64,000 nucleotides of DNA from Streptomyces sp. CB02058 (GCF_001905505.1 NZ_LIPG01000010.1:19961-83960), one strand, 5' to 3'; numbered from the stretch's first letter, positions 47,518 through 56,923 are shown. Numbers and translations are program-made. The notes: a model not told the origin generated them from the sequence alone.

Positions 47518-47731
47518 TCTGGGCACCCCCTGCAAAGTCTGTGCTGGCCCCGTTCACTCGAACGTGGTGGCCGGTTGTACTGCCTATACGTGCACCACCC
47601 CGTGCGCGGAGTGCGGTCACATTGGCGACGTTCACCGCGACTGGTACACGCCGGGTTTCTGCCGAAGGTGTCCTGAGACGACCGAAGCCAGGTACGACTT
47701 CGAGAGTTCGACCACCGTCGCGCTTACCTGA
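47456..47731 (+). CDS. Possible cysteine-rich small protein
   Basis: 91 residues. The segment CKVCAG..CTAYTCTTPCAECGHIGDVHRDWYTPGFCRRC has five CxxC or CxC pairs plus His, as in small zinc proteins, which argues that this frame is real. The start has no good ribosome site. It is antisense to the tail of the HTH/coiled-coil pseudogene. Function is unknown. Confidence 0.42.
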   Translation: MVATNALTRPSEGTFRWVICDLGTPCKVCAGPVHSNVVAGCTAYTCTTPCAECGHIGDVHRDWYTPGFCRRCPETTEARYDFESSTTVALT

Positions 47732-48375
47732 TGAGGTCCTTAGACCGTGTCCTGTGTCCTGCGTTGACGCCCCGGAAACCGTCGTCTCTTCCCGAGAGTC
47801 GGAGGACGGGAGCCCGGTGTGCTCCTCGAGCAGGCGCTTGTTCTGACGGCGCAGGACCTTGACCTCTTGCTGGATGAGGACGACTTGCTCATGAAGTGCG
47901 GTGAGCTCGGCCTGGAGCTGGCGGGTGTAGGTCTGGGCGTACTGAAGGTTCTCTTCCTGCTCGGCGACGCGCTCGTCAAGGGCGAGATGCCCCTGCTCGG
48001 CGTGGCGCGCCTTGCCCAGCACGTGGCGCAGTGACGCGGCGAGCTCTGCTTTCCCCGCCTGCTTCTGCGCCCGGACTTGGGTGAGCTCTTCCTTGAGGTG
48101 GGCGAGCTGGAGAGCGGGGGGAGCCGCTGGCCTGGTGGGCGAGCGCGCACAGCTCGTTCAACTGGACTCGCATGCCTGCCTCGAGCGGCCGTTCCTGCCG
48201 GGCGAGGAAATCTCCAGGGCTGCTACGAAGCCGATAGGGGAGGTCCGTTCACCACTGAGGTACCGCGAGAGAGTCGCCGGGGCCACCTTCGCCGCGACAG
48301 CGATCTCCTTCTGCGTGCCACCCCGGCCGGTAGAGCCGTTCAGCCAACGACACCGAGAACAGCAGGCTAACGCCT
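47486..48375 (-). pseudogene. Frameshifted HTH plus coiled-coil regulator
   Basis: On the minus strand three frames join into one protein: SLAERLYRP, then GTQKEIAVAAKVAPATLSRYLSGERTSPIGFVAALE (XRE-like HTH), then MRVQLNELCALAHQASGSP, then AHLKEELTQ..LGKARHAEQGHLALDERVAEQEENLQYAQTYTRQLQAELTALHEQVVLIQQEV (coiled coil). Single-base changes near 48326 (extra G), 48215 (missing base) and 48120 (extra C) break it. The open frame extends to 47486, but the true end may be earlier. It is divergent from tap and may once have regulated it. Confidence 0.72.
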
Positions 48376-48407
48376 CGAAAGTACGCAATATGTTCGAAGG
48401 AAGTACG
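48375..48407 (+). promoter_or_regulatory. Direct repeat in the tap promoter region
   Basis: TCGAAAGTACG at 48375-48385 and TCGAAGGAAGTACG at 48394-48407 place AGTACG twice exactly 22 bases apart (two helical turns), 65-95 bases before tap. It is a candidate operator shared with the divergent HTH gene; Tap itself carries an XRE domain and could also bind here. Confidence 0.45.
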
Positions 48408-48469
48408 GCAAAAGTTGCTTTCGTTGGGCGGTGGGAGGTAGGTTCGGAACATGACCGGGGAGGATTGCG

Positions 48470-50626
48470 ATGTCTGAACTGTTTGACGCGGTCGATGCCC
48501 TCATCGCGGGCCGCGCGCATTTGCCGCGACCGCAGGAGCGGGAGCGTCTGCGCAAGGCGCACGGTCTGACGCAGGACGAGGTCGCCAAGGCGCTGGATGT
48601 ACGCCGCGCGACCGTCGTGTCCTGGGAGAACGGCAAGACAGAACCACGCCCTCCACAACGCGAGGCATACGCCCGGCTGTTGGACAAGCTCGCCGAGCTG
48701 TACCCCGCCGCCCCCGCCCCGAAGGCGGCACCGGCCGGTCTGGCCGCTCCGGTGACACCGGTTCCCGAGGCTCTCTCACCGGCTGTACCCGCCGCCGCCC
48801 CTTCCGCCGGCACGCCGTCCACCGCTGCTCCGACCGCCGGTGCCGCCCGGGCTGTCCGCGCACCCGCCCCCGCGGGCGCGGCGCGCACGGCGGCCCGTCG
48901 CCCGGCGGCCCCGAAGACCACCGTGCCACCGGCCCAGGCCGATCCGCGGTTCGCGAACGGCCCGCTGGCCGTCGTCGACATCGAGGACGGGCACACCGTG
49001 GCCTACTGCGTGGGCGGTCTCGTCCTCGACGTGCCCGCCAGGTCCGTTCCCGCTCTGGTCGACTGGACGCTGACCGAGGCGAAGCTGGGCGCCGCCCGGC
49101 TCAACGGATCCGGCAAGGACGCCGACCCGCTGATCGTGCTCACCCCCGCCGCCTGTGAATGCTATGGCCTGCCGGCCCGGCTCAGCGATGAGGAACGCAG
49201 CGCCGGACGGCTCCCGGAAGGCCACAAGGTCATCAAGCAGCTCGCCCGGGCCGACTGGCAGCTCACCCGCCGTGGCTTCGGCCCCTGGGCCCGCATCTAC
49301 CGCCCCGCCCAAGGCGGCAAGCGGGCGTGCGTGCAACTGTGCATCCCCTCCTGGAACGCGCTCGACAAACGCAGCTGGGGCGATACCGCACAGCTCCCCG
49401 CCCCCGAACTCGCCCGCCTGCTGGGCACCTACGCCACCCGCGTGATCACCCCGCGAGGATCCACGGCCGTCACCGGCCTGGAACTGATGACCGCACTGCA
49501 CCCGCCCACCCGGGCCAGCGAACCCGACCACACCGGCAAAAGGCACAGCCAGCACAACCCCGGCTCGCTCGGCAAGGAGCCGGTGGACTGCGCACCGTGC
49601 GAGGCACCGGACGGCCACCCTCTCCTGGCCGGCCTGCCACGCTTCCATCAGCGCACCCCCGCCGAGATGCTGATGGAAGAGGCCTACGACTGGGCACGCC
49701 CGCTCACCGACGAAGAGTGCGCCAAGCGGTACATCGTGGGCATCGACGTCAACATGGCCTTCGCCGCCGCCGCCAACGGCACCACCGTCGGCCTGGGAGC
49801 GCCCACCCACCTGCGCCGGCCTGCCTTCGACCCGAAGCTGCCCGGCTCCTGGCTCGTCGACCTCTCCCACATCGAACTCGACGACCGCCTCCCCTCACCC
49901 TTCACCCCACGGGGCGAGAGGCCCACCGGTCCGGCCTGGTACGCGACACCTACCGTCGCCTACGCCCTCGAGCTCGGCTACCAGGTCACCCCCGTCGAGG
50001 CGTACGTCCGCCAGGAGAGCGGCCGCTACCTGGACGGCTGGTACAACCGGCTGCGCGACGCCTACATCGCGACGATGGCCGACCTCGGCGTCACCACCGA
50101 CCTGACCCCGGCTGACTTCCTGGCGGCCATGGACGGCCACCGCCTGCGCGACCCGCAGATGGCGACCCTCCTGTCCGCCATCAAGGCCACCGTCAAGGGC
50201 GGCCTGGGCAAACTCCGCGAACGCCCCCGCGGAGAGAGCTGGAAACCGGGGGAGCCCTGGAGAGCCCTGTCCCGCCCCACCTGGCGCCCCGACATCCGCG
50301 CCGCCGTCATCTCCAAAGCCCGCATCAACATGCACCGCAAGATGCTCAAACTCGCCGACGCCACCGGCCAGTACCCGCTCGCGATCCTCTCCGACTGCGC
50401 CGTCTACGCCAGCGACGGCCCCAGCCCCCTGGACTTCCTCCCCTACAAGGACGGCAAGCCGCTGCCGGGCGGCTTCCGCCTCGGCGTCAGCCCCGGCATG
50501 GTCAAGCACGAGGGCACCCAGACCACCCTGTGGGCCGAAAGTGTCCACGAGCAGCACGGCCCGGACGAGAACATCGCCCGGTACATCAAGGACGGCCAGG
50601 TCACCCGAACCGACAACGGGGAGTAG
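48470..50626 (+). CDS. tap: Telomere-associated protein Tap
   Basis: 718 residues from an ATG with GGGGAGG 6 bases upstream, close to the ~740 of known Tap proteins. An XRE HTH at residues 23-60 (RLRKAHGLTQDEVAKALDVRRATVVSWENG) is followed by an Ala/Pro linker and a large conserved domain (FANGPLAVVDIEDG.., YIVGIDVNMAFAAAANG). Tap binds the single-stranded 3' telomere overhang and recruits Tpg for end patching of linear Streptomyces replicons. tpg follows 10 bases later, as in other tap-tpg operons. Confidence 0.93.
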   Translation: MSELFDAVDALIAGRAHLPRPQERERLRKAHGLTQDEVAKALDVRRATVVSWENGKTEPRPPQREAYARLLDKLAELYPAAPAPKAAPAGLAAPVTPVPEALSPAVPAAAPSAGTPSTAAPTAGAARAVRAPAPAGAARTAARRPAAPKTTVPPAQADPRFANGPLAVVDIEDGHTVAYCVGGLVLDVPARSVPALVDWTLTEAKLGAARLNGSGKDADPLIVLTPAACECYGLPARLSDEERSAGRLPEGHKVIKQLARADWQLTRRGFGPWARIYRPAQGGKRACVQLCIPSWNALDKRSWGDTAQLPAPELARLLGTYATRVITPRGSTAVTGLELMTALHPPTRASEPDHTGKRHSQHNPGSLGKEPVDCAPCEAPDGHPLLAGLPRFHQRTPAEMLMEEAYDWARPLTDEECAKRYIVGIDVNMAFAAAANGTTVGLGAPTHLRRPAFDPKLPGSWLVDLSHIELDDRLPSPFTPRGERPTGPAWYATPTVAYALELGYQVTPVEAYVRQESGRYLDGWYNRLRDAYIATMADLGVTTDLTPADFLAAMDGHRLRDPQMATLLSAIKATVKGGLGKLRERPRGESWKPGEPWRALSRPTWRPDIRAAVISKARINMHRKMLKLADATGQYPLAILSDCAVYASDGPSPLDFLPYKDGKPLPGGFRLGVSPGMVKHEGTQTTLWAESVHEQHGPDENIARYIKDGQVTRTDNGE

Positions 50627-50636
50627 GAAGTAACCG

Positions 50637-51191
50637 ATGGGACAGCTCGCCGACGGGCTCGACAGAGCCGTCCACAAAGCCTTCACCCGACCAATCCCCA
50701 CCTCGGCCGGCGCCCGCATGCGCTACCTCGTACGACAGCTGAAATCTACCAAAGCCGCAGCCCAGCAGCTCGGCATCAGCCAGCGCACCGTCGAACGCTA
50801 CGTCAAGAACCAGATCAAAACGCCCCGCAAGGACCTCGCCACCCGCCTGCAAGGCGAAGTCACCAAGCGCTGGCAGCCCCAGATCCGCACCCAGGCCAAG
50901 CAGAAAGCCGCCACCACCCACGGCATCGTCATCGACACACGCGCCCGCTTCGGCTACACCGCCGCCCCCGGCAGTACCGACGACGCCCGCCTGCGCCACC
51001 TCACCGTCGCCCTCCCACCCACCTACGCCGCACGCCTCTTCGAAGCCCGCGACCAAGAAGCCACCGACCAACAACTCCAGAACATCGCCGCCGAAGCCCT
51101 CCAGGAGACGTACTTCCGCGACGGCGGCCGCCGGGCAGGCGGACTCCTCGTGGAGTTCACCGACGTCGAGCACATCGAATTCGACCTGTAG
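50637..51191 (+). CDS. tpg: Telomere terminal protein Tpg
   Basis: 184 residues, the usual size. The start GQLADGLDRAVHKAFTRPIPTSAGARMRYL, the HTH (AAAQQLGISQRTVERYVKNQIKTP, ~42-65) and the C-terminal ALQETYFRDGGRRAGGLL..VEFDL-type ending are characteristic. Tpg is covalently attached to the 5' ends and primes end-patching synthesis. It is co-transcribed with tap. The telomere itself is 12.8 kb to the right. The 4.3-kb element inserted 34 bases after its stop. Confidence 0.94.
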   Translation: MGQLADGLDRAVHKAFTRPIPTSAGARMRYLVRQLKSTKAAAQQLGISQRTVERYVKNQIKTPRKDLATRLQGEVTKRWQPQIRTQAKQKAATTHGIVIDTRARFGYTAAPGSTDDARLRHLTVALPPTYAARLFEARDQEATDQQLQNIAAEALQETYFRDGGRRAGGLLVEFTDVEHIEFDL

Positions 51192-51225
51192 GGCCTCACG
51201 GCGGCGGGGAAGCCTGCTTGCCTCA

Positions 51226-51278
51226 TGTGACTGAGCGTTTTAGTTGACGGGTGAGCGCCGTGCTTGGCGGGTTGAGCG
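51226..51278 (+). repeat. End copy A (left type, three TGAGCG sites)
   Basis: TGTGACTGAGCG opens the repeat. TGAGCG recurs at 51232, 51252 and 51273 (steps of 20 and 21), with GGCGGGT-like sequence before the later copies. It is immediately preceded by CCTCA. Confidence 0.8.
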
Positions 51279-51395
51279 CTGCGGTCGAGGGCGTGTGACT
51301 GGTCGGGAGAGTCGTCACATGGTCGCGCTGACTGTCACCGCGAGCTGAGAGACTGCGGCCCCAAGCCGCCTCGCCCGTACTCTGCGTGGAACAGC

Positions 51396-52841
51396 TCACG
51401 GCAGTTTCGCGGTGATCCGTTCGGGATGGGCAACCAGGTCGAGCAGGTACAGGAAGGCCAGCCCGGCGATCCCTCGTGGCAGGAGGCCCTCATGCGCGAA
51501 CAGGAGGGTCTTCTCCCATTCGTCCAGGTTGAGGAAGGAGTGGGCGCTGTTGCGGTCCCGCCGCAGGTAAAGAGAAGTGGCGTCGTCCCAGGTCTTGTTC
51601 ATCGGGCCCTTCTTCCCGGGCAGGCCGGCGAGGCCGGTAGGCGTGTAGTACGTGCTGTTCTTGGCGAAGCTGTCCTTCACGCGGCCGAGGGCGTCGACGG
51701 CCCGCTGGCACACCGGCAGAGCGACCGCTGCGATATCTGGGGGAAGGTCCTGCCGGAGACCCTCCAGAGTCCGCGCGGCGCGGGACGGAGTCGCTAGGGT
51801 GTCGAAGGTGCCCATCCGCATGCCCTCCAAGGTGTCGAGCGCGTCATATGCCGACCTCAGCTGGGATGTCTCGTGGTATTCCGTATCGGCAAGGGTTTCA
51901 GTGACGTCGCGGAAGAGCCGTTCGATGCTGGCCAGGTACTGCCAGTGCCAGATCGGACTGTAGACGTTGGTATTCCGGTCGGCGAAGTTGACCGGATCTG
52001 TGGCCGCAGCCAGGACCTTGTTGACCTGCGTGGTCCACCAGAAGAAGAACGCCGTGCTCTGCTCAGCGGAAACGACCGGAGGATTCTTCCCACCCCGCTG
52101 GCCCGGCCCGGAGAAGCGGTCCGTTGTCGGCCGAACCATGTCTACGAGTTGGTTCGTGGGGAAGGCGAGCCCGGCGACCGGCCGTCCGAATAGCCATACG
52201 GCGGCGGCGTGGGCTCGCGTGGACGGGACGCCGACGATGTACGGCGCCAGGGTTAGCAGAGCTGGCGCGGTGAACAGCTGGGCCCCGAAGATGCCGCTGG
52301 TCGCCAGGGCGCGCCCGGCAGGGAGCTGATCCAGGGGTAGTTGGCCAGGAGCCAGTTCGGCGGTGAGCAGGAGCCTTGCGAGGGTATAGCGGGCGGAGAG
52401 CTCGGGAGTCACGTCCACGACCAGCAACTCGGAGGCCGGCAGGATCTTCCTCGCCGCGACGAAGAACGCCTCCATGGCGTCAGGTAGGCGCGAGGTGGAC
52501 CTCTCCAGGAAGACGAGCTGGAACCGGGCGACCAAGGCAGCGAGCGAGTCTGTGCCCTCCAGCCGGTGCAGTTCCGTATCGACCATGCCCCTGGTGCCCG
52601 CGGTCAGGTGCGCCACCTGGATAGGCAGTGTCGCCAGGAAATCGAACTGATTCTTCTGGATGAGGCGAGTGGTCAGCAGGGTCGGCTGCTGCTTGAGATA
52701 GGACTCGACCGTCCGTACCCGCCAGTTGGCGCCTTCCTCGCGGATCTCCCACCCGGCCATGGTGGCGATCGCAGTCCGCCGACCCTGCACTTGGGCCGGG
52801 CGCTTCACAAAGGTCCACTGGGTGGCTGTCGCGCGATTCAC
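51396..52841 (-). CDS. Unknown 481-residue protein in the 4.3-kb element
   Basis: 481 residues from a GTG at 52841; GGAG lies too close to the start to be convincing, and an ATG at 52760 is an alternative. No family is recognised. It is mainly alpha-helical with two moderately hydrophobic stretches (TSGIFGAQLFTAPALLTLAPYIVG at ~180-205 and STAFFFWWTTQVNKVLAA at ~265) that could be buried helices. The C-terminal half is rich in Trp, Tyr and charged residues. There is no DDE, Tyr or Ser recombinase signature. It is divergent from the nuclease-like gene and bracketed by copies A and B. Confidence 0.7.
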   Translation of the reverse strand: MNRATATQWTFVKRPAQVQGRRTAIATMAGWEIREEGANWRVRTVESYLKQQPTLLTTRLIQKNQFDFLATLPIQVAHLTAGTRGMVDTELHRLEGTDSLAALVARFQLVFLERSTSRLPDAMEAFFVAARKILPASELLVVDVTPELSARYTLARLLLTAELAPGQLPLDQLPAGRALATSGIFGAQLFTAPALLTLAPYIVGVPSTRAHAAAVWLFGRPVAGLAFPTNQLVDMVRPTTDRFSGPGQRGGKNPPVVSAEQSTAFFFWWTTQVNKVLAAATDPVNFADRNTNVYSPIWHWQYLASIERLFRDVTETLADTEYHETSQLRSAYDALDTLEGMRMGTFDTLATPSRAARTLEGLRQDLPPDIAAVALPVCQRAVDALGRVKDSFAKNSTYYTPTGLAGLPGKKGPMNKTWDDATSLYLRRDRNSAHSFLNLDEWEKTLLFAHEGLLPRGIAGLAFLYLLDLVAHPERITAKLP

Positions 52842-52898
52842 GACTCCATGATGCGCTCATCATCCTCACGGAGTGTGCGGTAGCCCCCAGCATTCACG

Positions 52899-52930
52899 TG
52901 CTCACCCGCCAACTACAACGCTCAGTCACA
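52899..52930 (-). repeat. End copy B (right type, two sites)
   Basis: On the minus strand it starts TGTGACTGAGCG at 52930, with a second variant site TGAGCA 20 bases inward. It matches copy A at nearly all of the first 31 bases. It lies 58 bases upstream of the 481-residue gene start. Confidence 0.8.
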
Positions 52931-52937
52931 GAACCGC

Positions 52938-52990
52938 TGTGACTGAGCGCTTCAGGTGGCGGGTGAGCGGTCGAGACGGCGAGCTGAGCG
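52938..52990 (+). repeat. End copy C (left type, three sites)
   Basis: TGTGACTGAGCG opens at 52938. TGAGCG falls at 52944, 52964 and 52985, the same 20 and 21 spacing as copy A. It is separated from copy B by only 7 bases (GAACCGC), forming a large inverted repeat. Confidence 0.8.
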
Positions 52991-53113
52991 CGTAGAGGTC
53001 TGGTCGTCGCGTTGCTGAGCTGTGACCCGGCAACAGGTGTGCCACTCCTGGGGCGACTCTCGGTGGCGACCTCGTCATTACGCGCCCGGCCAGTGCCATG
53101 GGAGGCTGGCGCC

Positions 53114-55497
53114 GTGGATTCGAGGAGATATCTGGGGCAGGCCGGCATGGAAGCAGCCGTCCTCCCCTCCCGGGCGGCCTACCTCATTGCGAGCGGCAGC
53201 GTGGCCGGGTTCCGTACGGCCGTGACGCAGGCCAGCAGCCGGTGGGGCGGCATGACCGAGCCCATCGTCGAAGCCCAGGCTTCGGGCCTGTCCCCGCTGC
53301 ACGAGCAGACCGTCCGCGTGGCCAAGGTCGAGGCGCTCGTCAACATCGACGCCGACTTTCAGGCTGCCAAGAAGATCGCGCAAGGCCTCGGGCTGCCCAT
53401 CGTCGACCTTGCGGTCATACGGAAGAGCGACGTGGCATTCACCTGCTCCCTGGCCGAGGTCGTGCAATACACGGACCCGGCTTACCCTCCGATCGCAGCG
53501 AGCCCGACCGGAGCGCTCTGGCATCTGGCGGCGGCCGGCTGCGTAGAGCCGCACCGCCTTCTCGAACACGTGAGGGTGAGCAAGCAGGAGGACGAGTTCG
53601 GCCGGTACCAGCTGAATGAGGACAGCCGGATCCACAGCACGCTCGCGCAGTTCGGCGAGTACCCAAGCACCCCCGCGAGGCACATCCCGACGGTCCTGTG
53701 GGTCATCGAGGACGAGGGCTTCACCGACAGCATCGACTTCTGGAACACCAGGGCGCTGAGACCGGCCCACATGATCGAGATGCCGATGCTGCTGCTGCCG
53801 GGCGCCGACACGGTCAAGCACTGGCTCGACTTCCCCAAGCAGGTAGCCCGTCTCCTCAAGTCTCGCCCCCGCGAGTTCGCCGTCGACGTGGCGCTCGTCA
53901 GCCGCTCGGCGTCGCCCGACCAGCTGCTGAAATTCGCCTCAGCGCTCGGCCTGGAGCCCACCGAGGAGGAGCCGCGGGACGGAGCTTGCATGCCCGCGTC
54001 CCCGGCCCGGACCGCCCCGTTCACCTTCCGAACGGACCTGGACCCCACGGCGTGGGTGACCATCGAACGCCACTACGGCGTGCCGACGTCCTTCGACGTC
54101 CAGGTCTTCGCCGGCGGGCCGAGCACCCTGCGCTTCGTTCAGCCCGTCCAGTTCAATGGGCGTGCCGGGGCCCTGGTGAGGTTCTGGGGCGAGCCCCTGC
54201 TCGGCTTGCCAGCCCGCCCGTCCATCGCCCGGCTCGTCCACCCCGGCGCCCAGTGGCGGGACGGCAGGCTGCAGCTCGCGTTCCTGCCGATGAGCCATCA
54301 GCTCGCCGTTCAAATGACTTTCCCCCTGCTGCCGCAGGCCACGGAACAGCTTCTGGACGATGTCACAACCGGGCACCAGCTGTCCTCCGCAGGACGGCTG
54401 GGAACGGCCCTGGCCGAGCGCGCCGACAGCTTCGCGCTTCTCGAACCCGGTGTCTACGAGGCAGCCATCGCCCTGACCACGCCGCGGTCTAAGGAGCTGT
54501 TGAGGCGGCTGAAGGAGCGTCGGGCAGACGGCGATCCGGACGCCGACCTCGCCGAGCTGGCCGCCACGTGGGGGGGGGCCGGTCTGAGCGCCGCTATCTG
54601 CCCGCCGACAAGCTGCAGAATGTCAGGGTGGAGGACCGGGCGGCGGCACTGGAGCGGCTGTGCGCGCTGGGCTGGGCCGAGCGCGGGCTGGAGAGCGTCT
54701 GCCCCTCGTGCACCAGCCGGTCGTTCGTTCCGCTCGCCCAGACCAGCGGTTCCCCGCAGTGCCCCGGGTGCGGCGCCGTGTCCGCCTACCAGTCCGGCGG
54801 CGCGCTGACCTCCGTGCACTACCGGCTCGACAGCTTCACCGACCGGGCCAGCGACAACGGCCTTCTGCCGCATCTGCTTGTCATCGCCGAGCTCTGCCGG
54901 CGCAAGCCCCGTTCTCACTTCCTCCCCGGCACCGACGTGACCTTCGCCGACGGCACTCAGGAGGAGGTGGACGTCTTCGGTGTCTGGGACGGGAGGGTCC
55001 TCTCCGGTGAGGTGAAGACCTCAGCCTCGGAGTTCGACGCGGCCCAGCTTCAGCGCGACGTCGCGCTGAGTAAGCGGCTCGGGGCTGACGTGCACCTGCT
55101 CGCCTCGGTCGCCCCAGTCACCGGGGATACCCGGGAGACCGCGCGCGAGTTGTGCGATGCGGCCGGGCTGGAACTGGAAGTCCTGGACCAGGCCGACCTA
55201 CGCCCAGCCGCACACAAGCCCGTCCCTGCAACCGCGGCCGACGGCCTCGGCTGGCTGCGTACCGCAACGGCTGACCTGGCCACGCTGATCGAGAAGGGCA
55301 AGCCCGTCAGCCACGGCCAGGTGGCGCGGATCCTGAAGACCGCGTCCGGCGGAGCCGCCCCTGTGCCCGGACATATCGCGGCTCTCTCCTGGGCGCTGAC
55401 CGAGCACGAGGACGATGCCGCAGACCTGCTACTCCGTCTTCTCGGGGTGCTCGACGCTGCAATCCACAAGCACGGCGCGGGCGGCCAGAAGGCGTAG
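53114..55497 (+). pseudogene. Zinc-ribbon/PD-(D/E)xK nuclease-like gene interrupted at a G9 tract
   Basis: The GTG at 53114 has GGAGG 8 bases upstream. The first frame codes ~486 residues to a run of nine Gs (54570-54578); the continuation is one base out of step and codes ~306 more. Ten or seven Gs would restore one ~790-residue protein. The second part has a zinc ribbon (CPSC..CPGC, ~20 residues apart) and then a nuclease-like core (EEVDVFGVWDGRVLSGEVKTS: Asp, then ExK). The first part is unrecognised. Both halves keep coding-like codon use, so the break is recent, a sequencing error, or a phase-variable switch. Confidence 0.7.
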
Positions 55498-55522
55498 AGG
55501 CAGCTACCGGCCTCCGCGCTGG

Positions 55523-55554
55523 CGCTCACTCGCCAACTGAAGCGCTCAGTCACA
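55523..55554 (-). repeat. End copy D (right type, two sites)
   Basis: On the minus strand it starts TGTGACTGAGCG at 55554, with a second TGAGCG 20 bases inward. It is followed on the plus strand by CCTCA, the partner of the repeat before copy A. Confidence 0.8.
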
Positions 55555-55666
55555 CCTCACCGGTGACAACCAGGCTGCTGCGACCGGTGGGGCCTCCCCC
55601 TGAGTGGTGGACACGCTGATACTGGATCTGCTTGATCCGGAGGAAGCGAGAAGACCGCCGAGGGCG

Positions 55667-56014
55667 ATGAAGGACTACTCGGACGATTTCAGGGCCGATG
55701 CTGTGGCCCTGTTCGAGTCCATGCCCGGGGCGACGTACAAGAGCATCGCCGCGGACCTGGGCATCAACAGGAACACTCTGCGGACCTGGGTGCTGCGGGA
55801 CCGTGAACGCCGTGGTGCCGGCCCGGACACGGCCCGGGAGACCGGGACCGCGGTCCGGCTCGTGCGGACGGCGCCGTCCTCGGAACCGGACGTGAGGATC
55901 CGGCAGCTCGAGGCCAGGGTCGCCGAGCTCGAGGCCGGCGAGCGGAAACTGGCCACCGAGCGGGACATGCTCCGCAAGGCGGCCAAGTATTTCGCCGGAG
56001 AGACGAACTGGTGA
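55667..56014 (+). CDS. IS3 OrfA (HTH, leucine zipper)
   Basis: 115 residues from the ATG at 55667; an upstream GTG at 55604 is in frame. KDYSDDFRADAVALFES..YKSIAADLGINRNTLRTWV is the transposase_8 HTH, and RIRQLEARVAELEAGERKLATERDMLRKAAKYF is the dimerising zipper. In IS3 elements OrfA binds the ends and, by frameshifting into OrfB, forms the transposase. It overlaps OrfB by four bases (GTGA). Confidence 0.88.
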   Translation: MKDYSDDFRADAVALFESMPGATYKSIAADLGINRNTLRTWVLRDRERRGAGPDTARETGTAVRLVRTAPSSEPDVRIRQLEARVAELEAGERKLATERDMLRKAAKYFAGETNW

Positions 56015-56798
56015 TCAGCCGCTTCCAGTTCGTCGACGACCACCGGGACGCCTTCGAGGTGAAGCGGCTGTGCCAGGTTCTCGGCCTGAACAGGTCCAGC
56101 TACTACAAGTGGCGGGCCGGCAAGGGAGCCCGGGCCGCCCGCCGGCGGGCCGACCAGCGCCTGGCCGTGAGGATCCGCGAGGTCCACGGCGATTCCCGTG
56201 GCGTCTACGGCTCCCCACGGGTGACCGCCGAGCTCCGCGACCAGGGCCTGCACGTCAACGAGAAGCGCGTCGCCCGCGTCATCCGGACGTTCTCCATCAC
56301 CGGCATCCGCCTACGCAGACGCGTCCGCACCACCGTCCCGGACCCGGCTGTCTCCAGGGTTCCGGACCTCTTCCAGCGAGACTTCACCGCGGTCGAACCG
56401 GGCCGCAAATACATGGGTGACATCACCTACCTGCCCCTCGCAGACGGCGAGTTCCTCTACCTCGCGACGGTGCTGGACTGCTTCAGCCGCAAGGTCGTCG
56501 GCTGGTCCATCGCCAGCCACATGCGCACCAGCTTGGTCGCCGACGCTCTGGAGATGGCCGCCACGACCCGCGCCGGTTTTGAAGGGGCGGTGTTCCACTC
56601 CGACCACGGAGCCCAATACGGCTCGCGGGCCTTCGCCGACCTCTGCGATCAACTCAAGATCACCCGGTCCATGGGTGCCGTCGGCAGCAGCGCGTACCCC
56701 GCTACAACACCCGCCGTCGGCACTCCGCCAACGGCCACCTCAGCCCCAATGAATACGAACGCCGCCACCACGCCGCTAAGCTCACGCTCGCCGCGTGA
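56011..56798 (+). pseudogene. IS3 OrfB transposase with internal deletion
   Basis: The integrase core is present up to SMGAVGSSA: MGDITYLPL (first Asp) and HSDHGAQYGS (second Asp). The sequence then jumps into another frame reading RYNTRRRHSANGHLSPNEYERRHHAAKL, ending at TGA 56796-56798. The stretch with the catalytic Glu (normally DN..AESF) has been deleted, so the transposase is inactive. Confidence 0.85.
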
Positions 56799-56888
56799 TC
56801 AAAGACGCGTGTCCACCACCACGGGGGAAGGCCCGGTTCCATCTGCCATGCCATTCGGCTCTGCCGTTGACGTGCTTCGGTACAACGA

Positions 56889-56920
56889 CGTGTGGCCGCC
56901 TCCACCAAGGCGGCCACACG
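56889..56920. terminator. 12-bp perfect hairpin terminator
   Basis: CGTGTGGCCGCC at 56889-56900 pairs exactly with 56909-56920 over an 8-base loop. It lies 3 bases beyond the stop of the minus-strand small gene. Confidence 0.65.
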
Positions 56921-56923
56921 CAG

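Larger units (their letters stand above)
51226..55554. mobile_element. Unrecognised 4.3-kb element with TGTGACTGAGCG ends and 5-bp duplication
   Basis: Both termini begin 5'-TGTGACTGAGCG and are flanked by the direct repeat CCTCA (51221-51225 and 55555-55559). The ends carry the motif TGAGCG at 20/21-base steps, like the multiple transposase-binding sites of Tn7/Mu-type elements, which also give 5-bp duplications and TG..CA ends. Two more copies lie back to back inside (52899-52930 and 52938-52969), so the unit parses as two adjacent sub-elements (51226-52930 and 52938-55554). No transposase gene is recognisable inside; it would have to be mobilised in trans or by an unknown enzyme. Confidence 0.78.
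55590..56834 (+). mobile_element. IS3-family element (defective)
   Basis: GGGCCTCCCCC..GTGGTGGACACGC at the left (from 55590) and the reverse complement of the right end (GGGCCTTCCCCC..GTGGTGGACACGC, to 56834) form imperfect inverted repeats. The 1.25-kb length and the orfA/orfB layout are typical of IS3. It inserted 36 bases beyond copy D of the 4.3-kb element. No target duplication is certain. Confidence 0.75.

Noticed and set aside
51226..55554. The four 32-bp repeats as CRISPR repeats
   Set aside because: They are far apart, occur in both orientations and bracket genes; there are no regular spacers.
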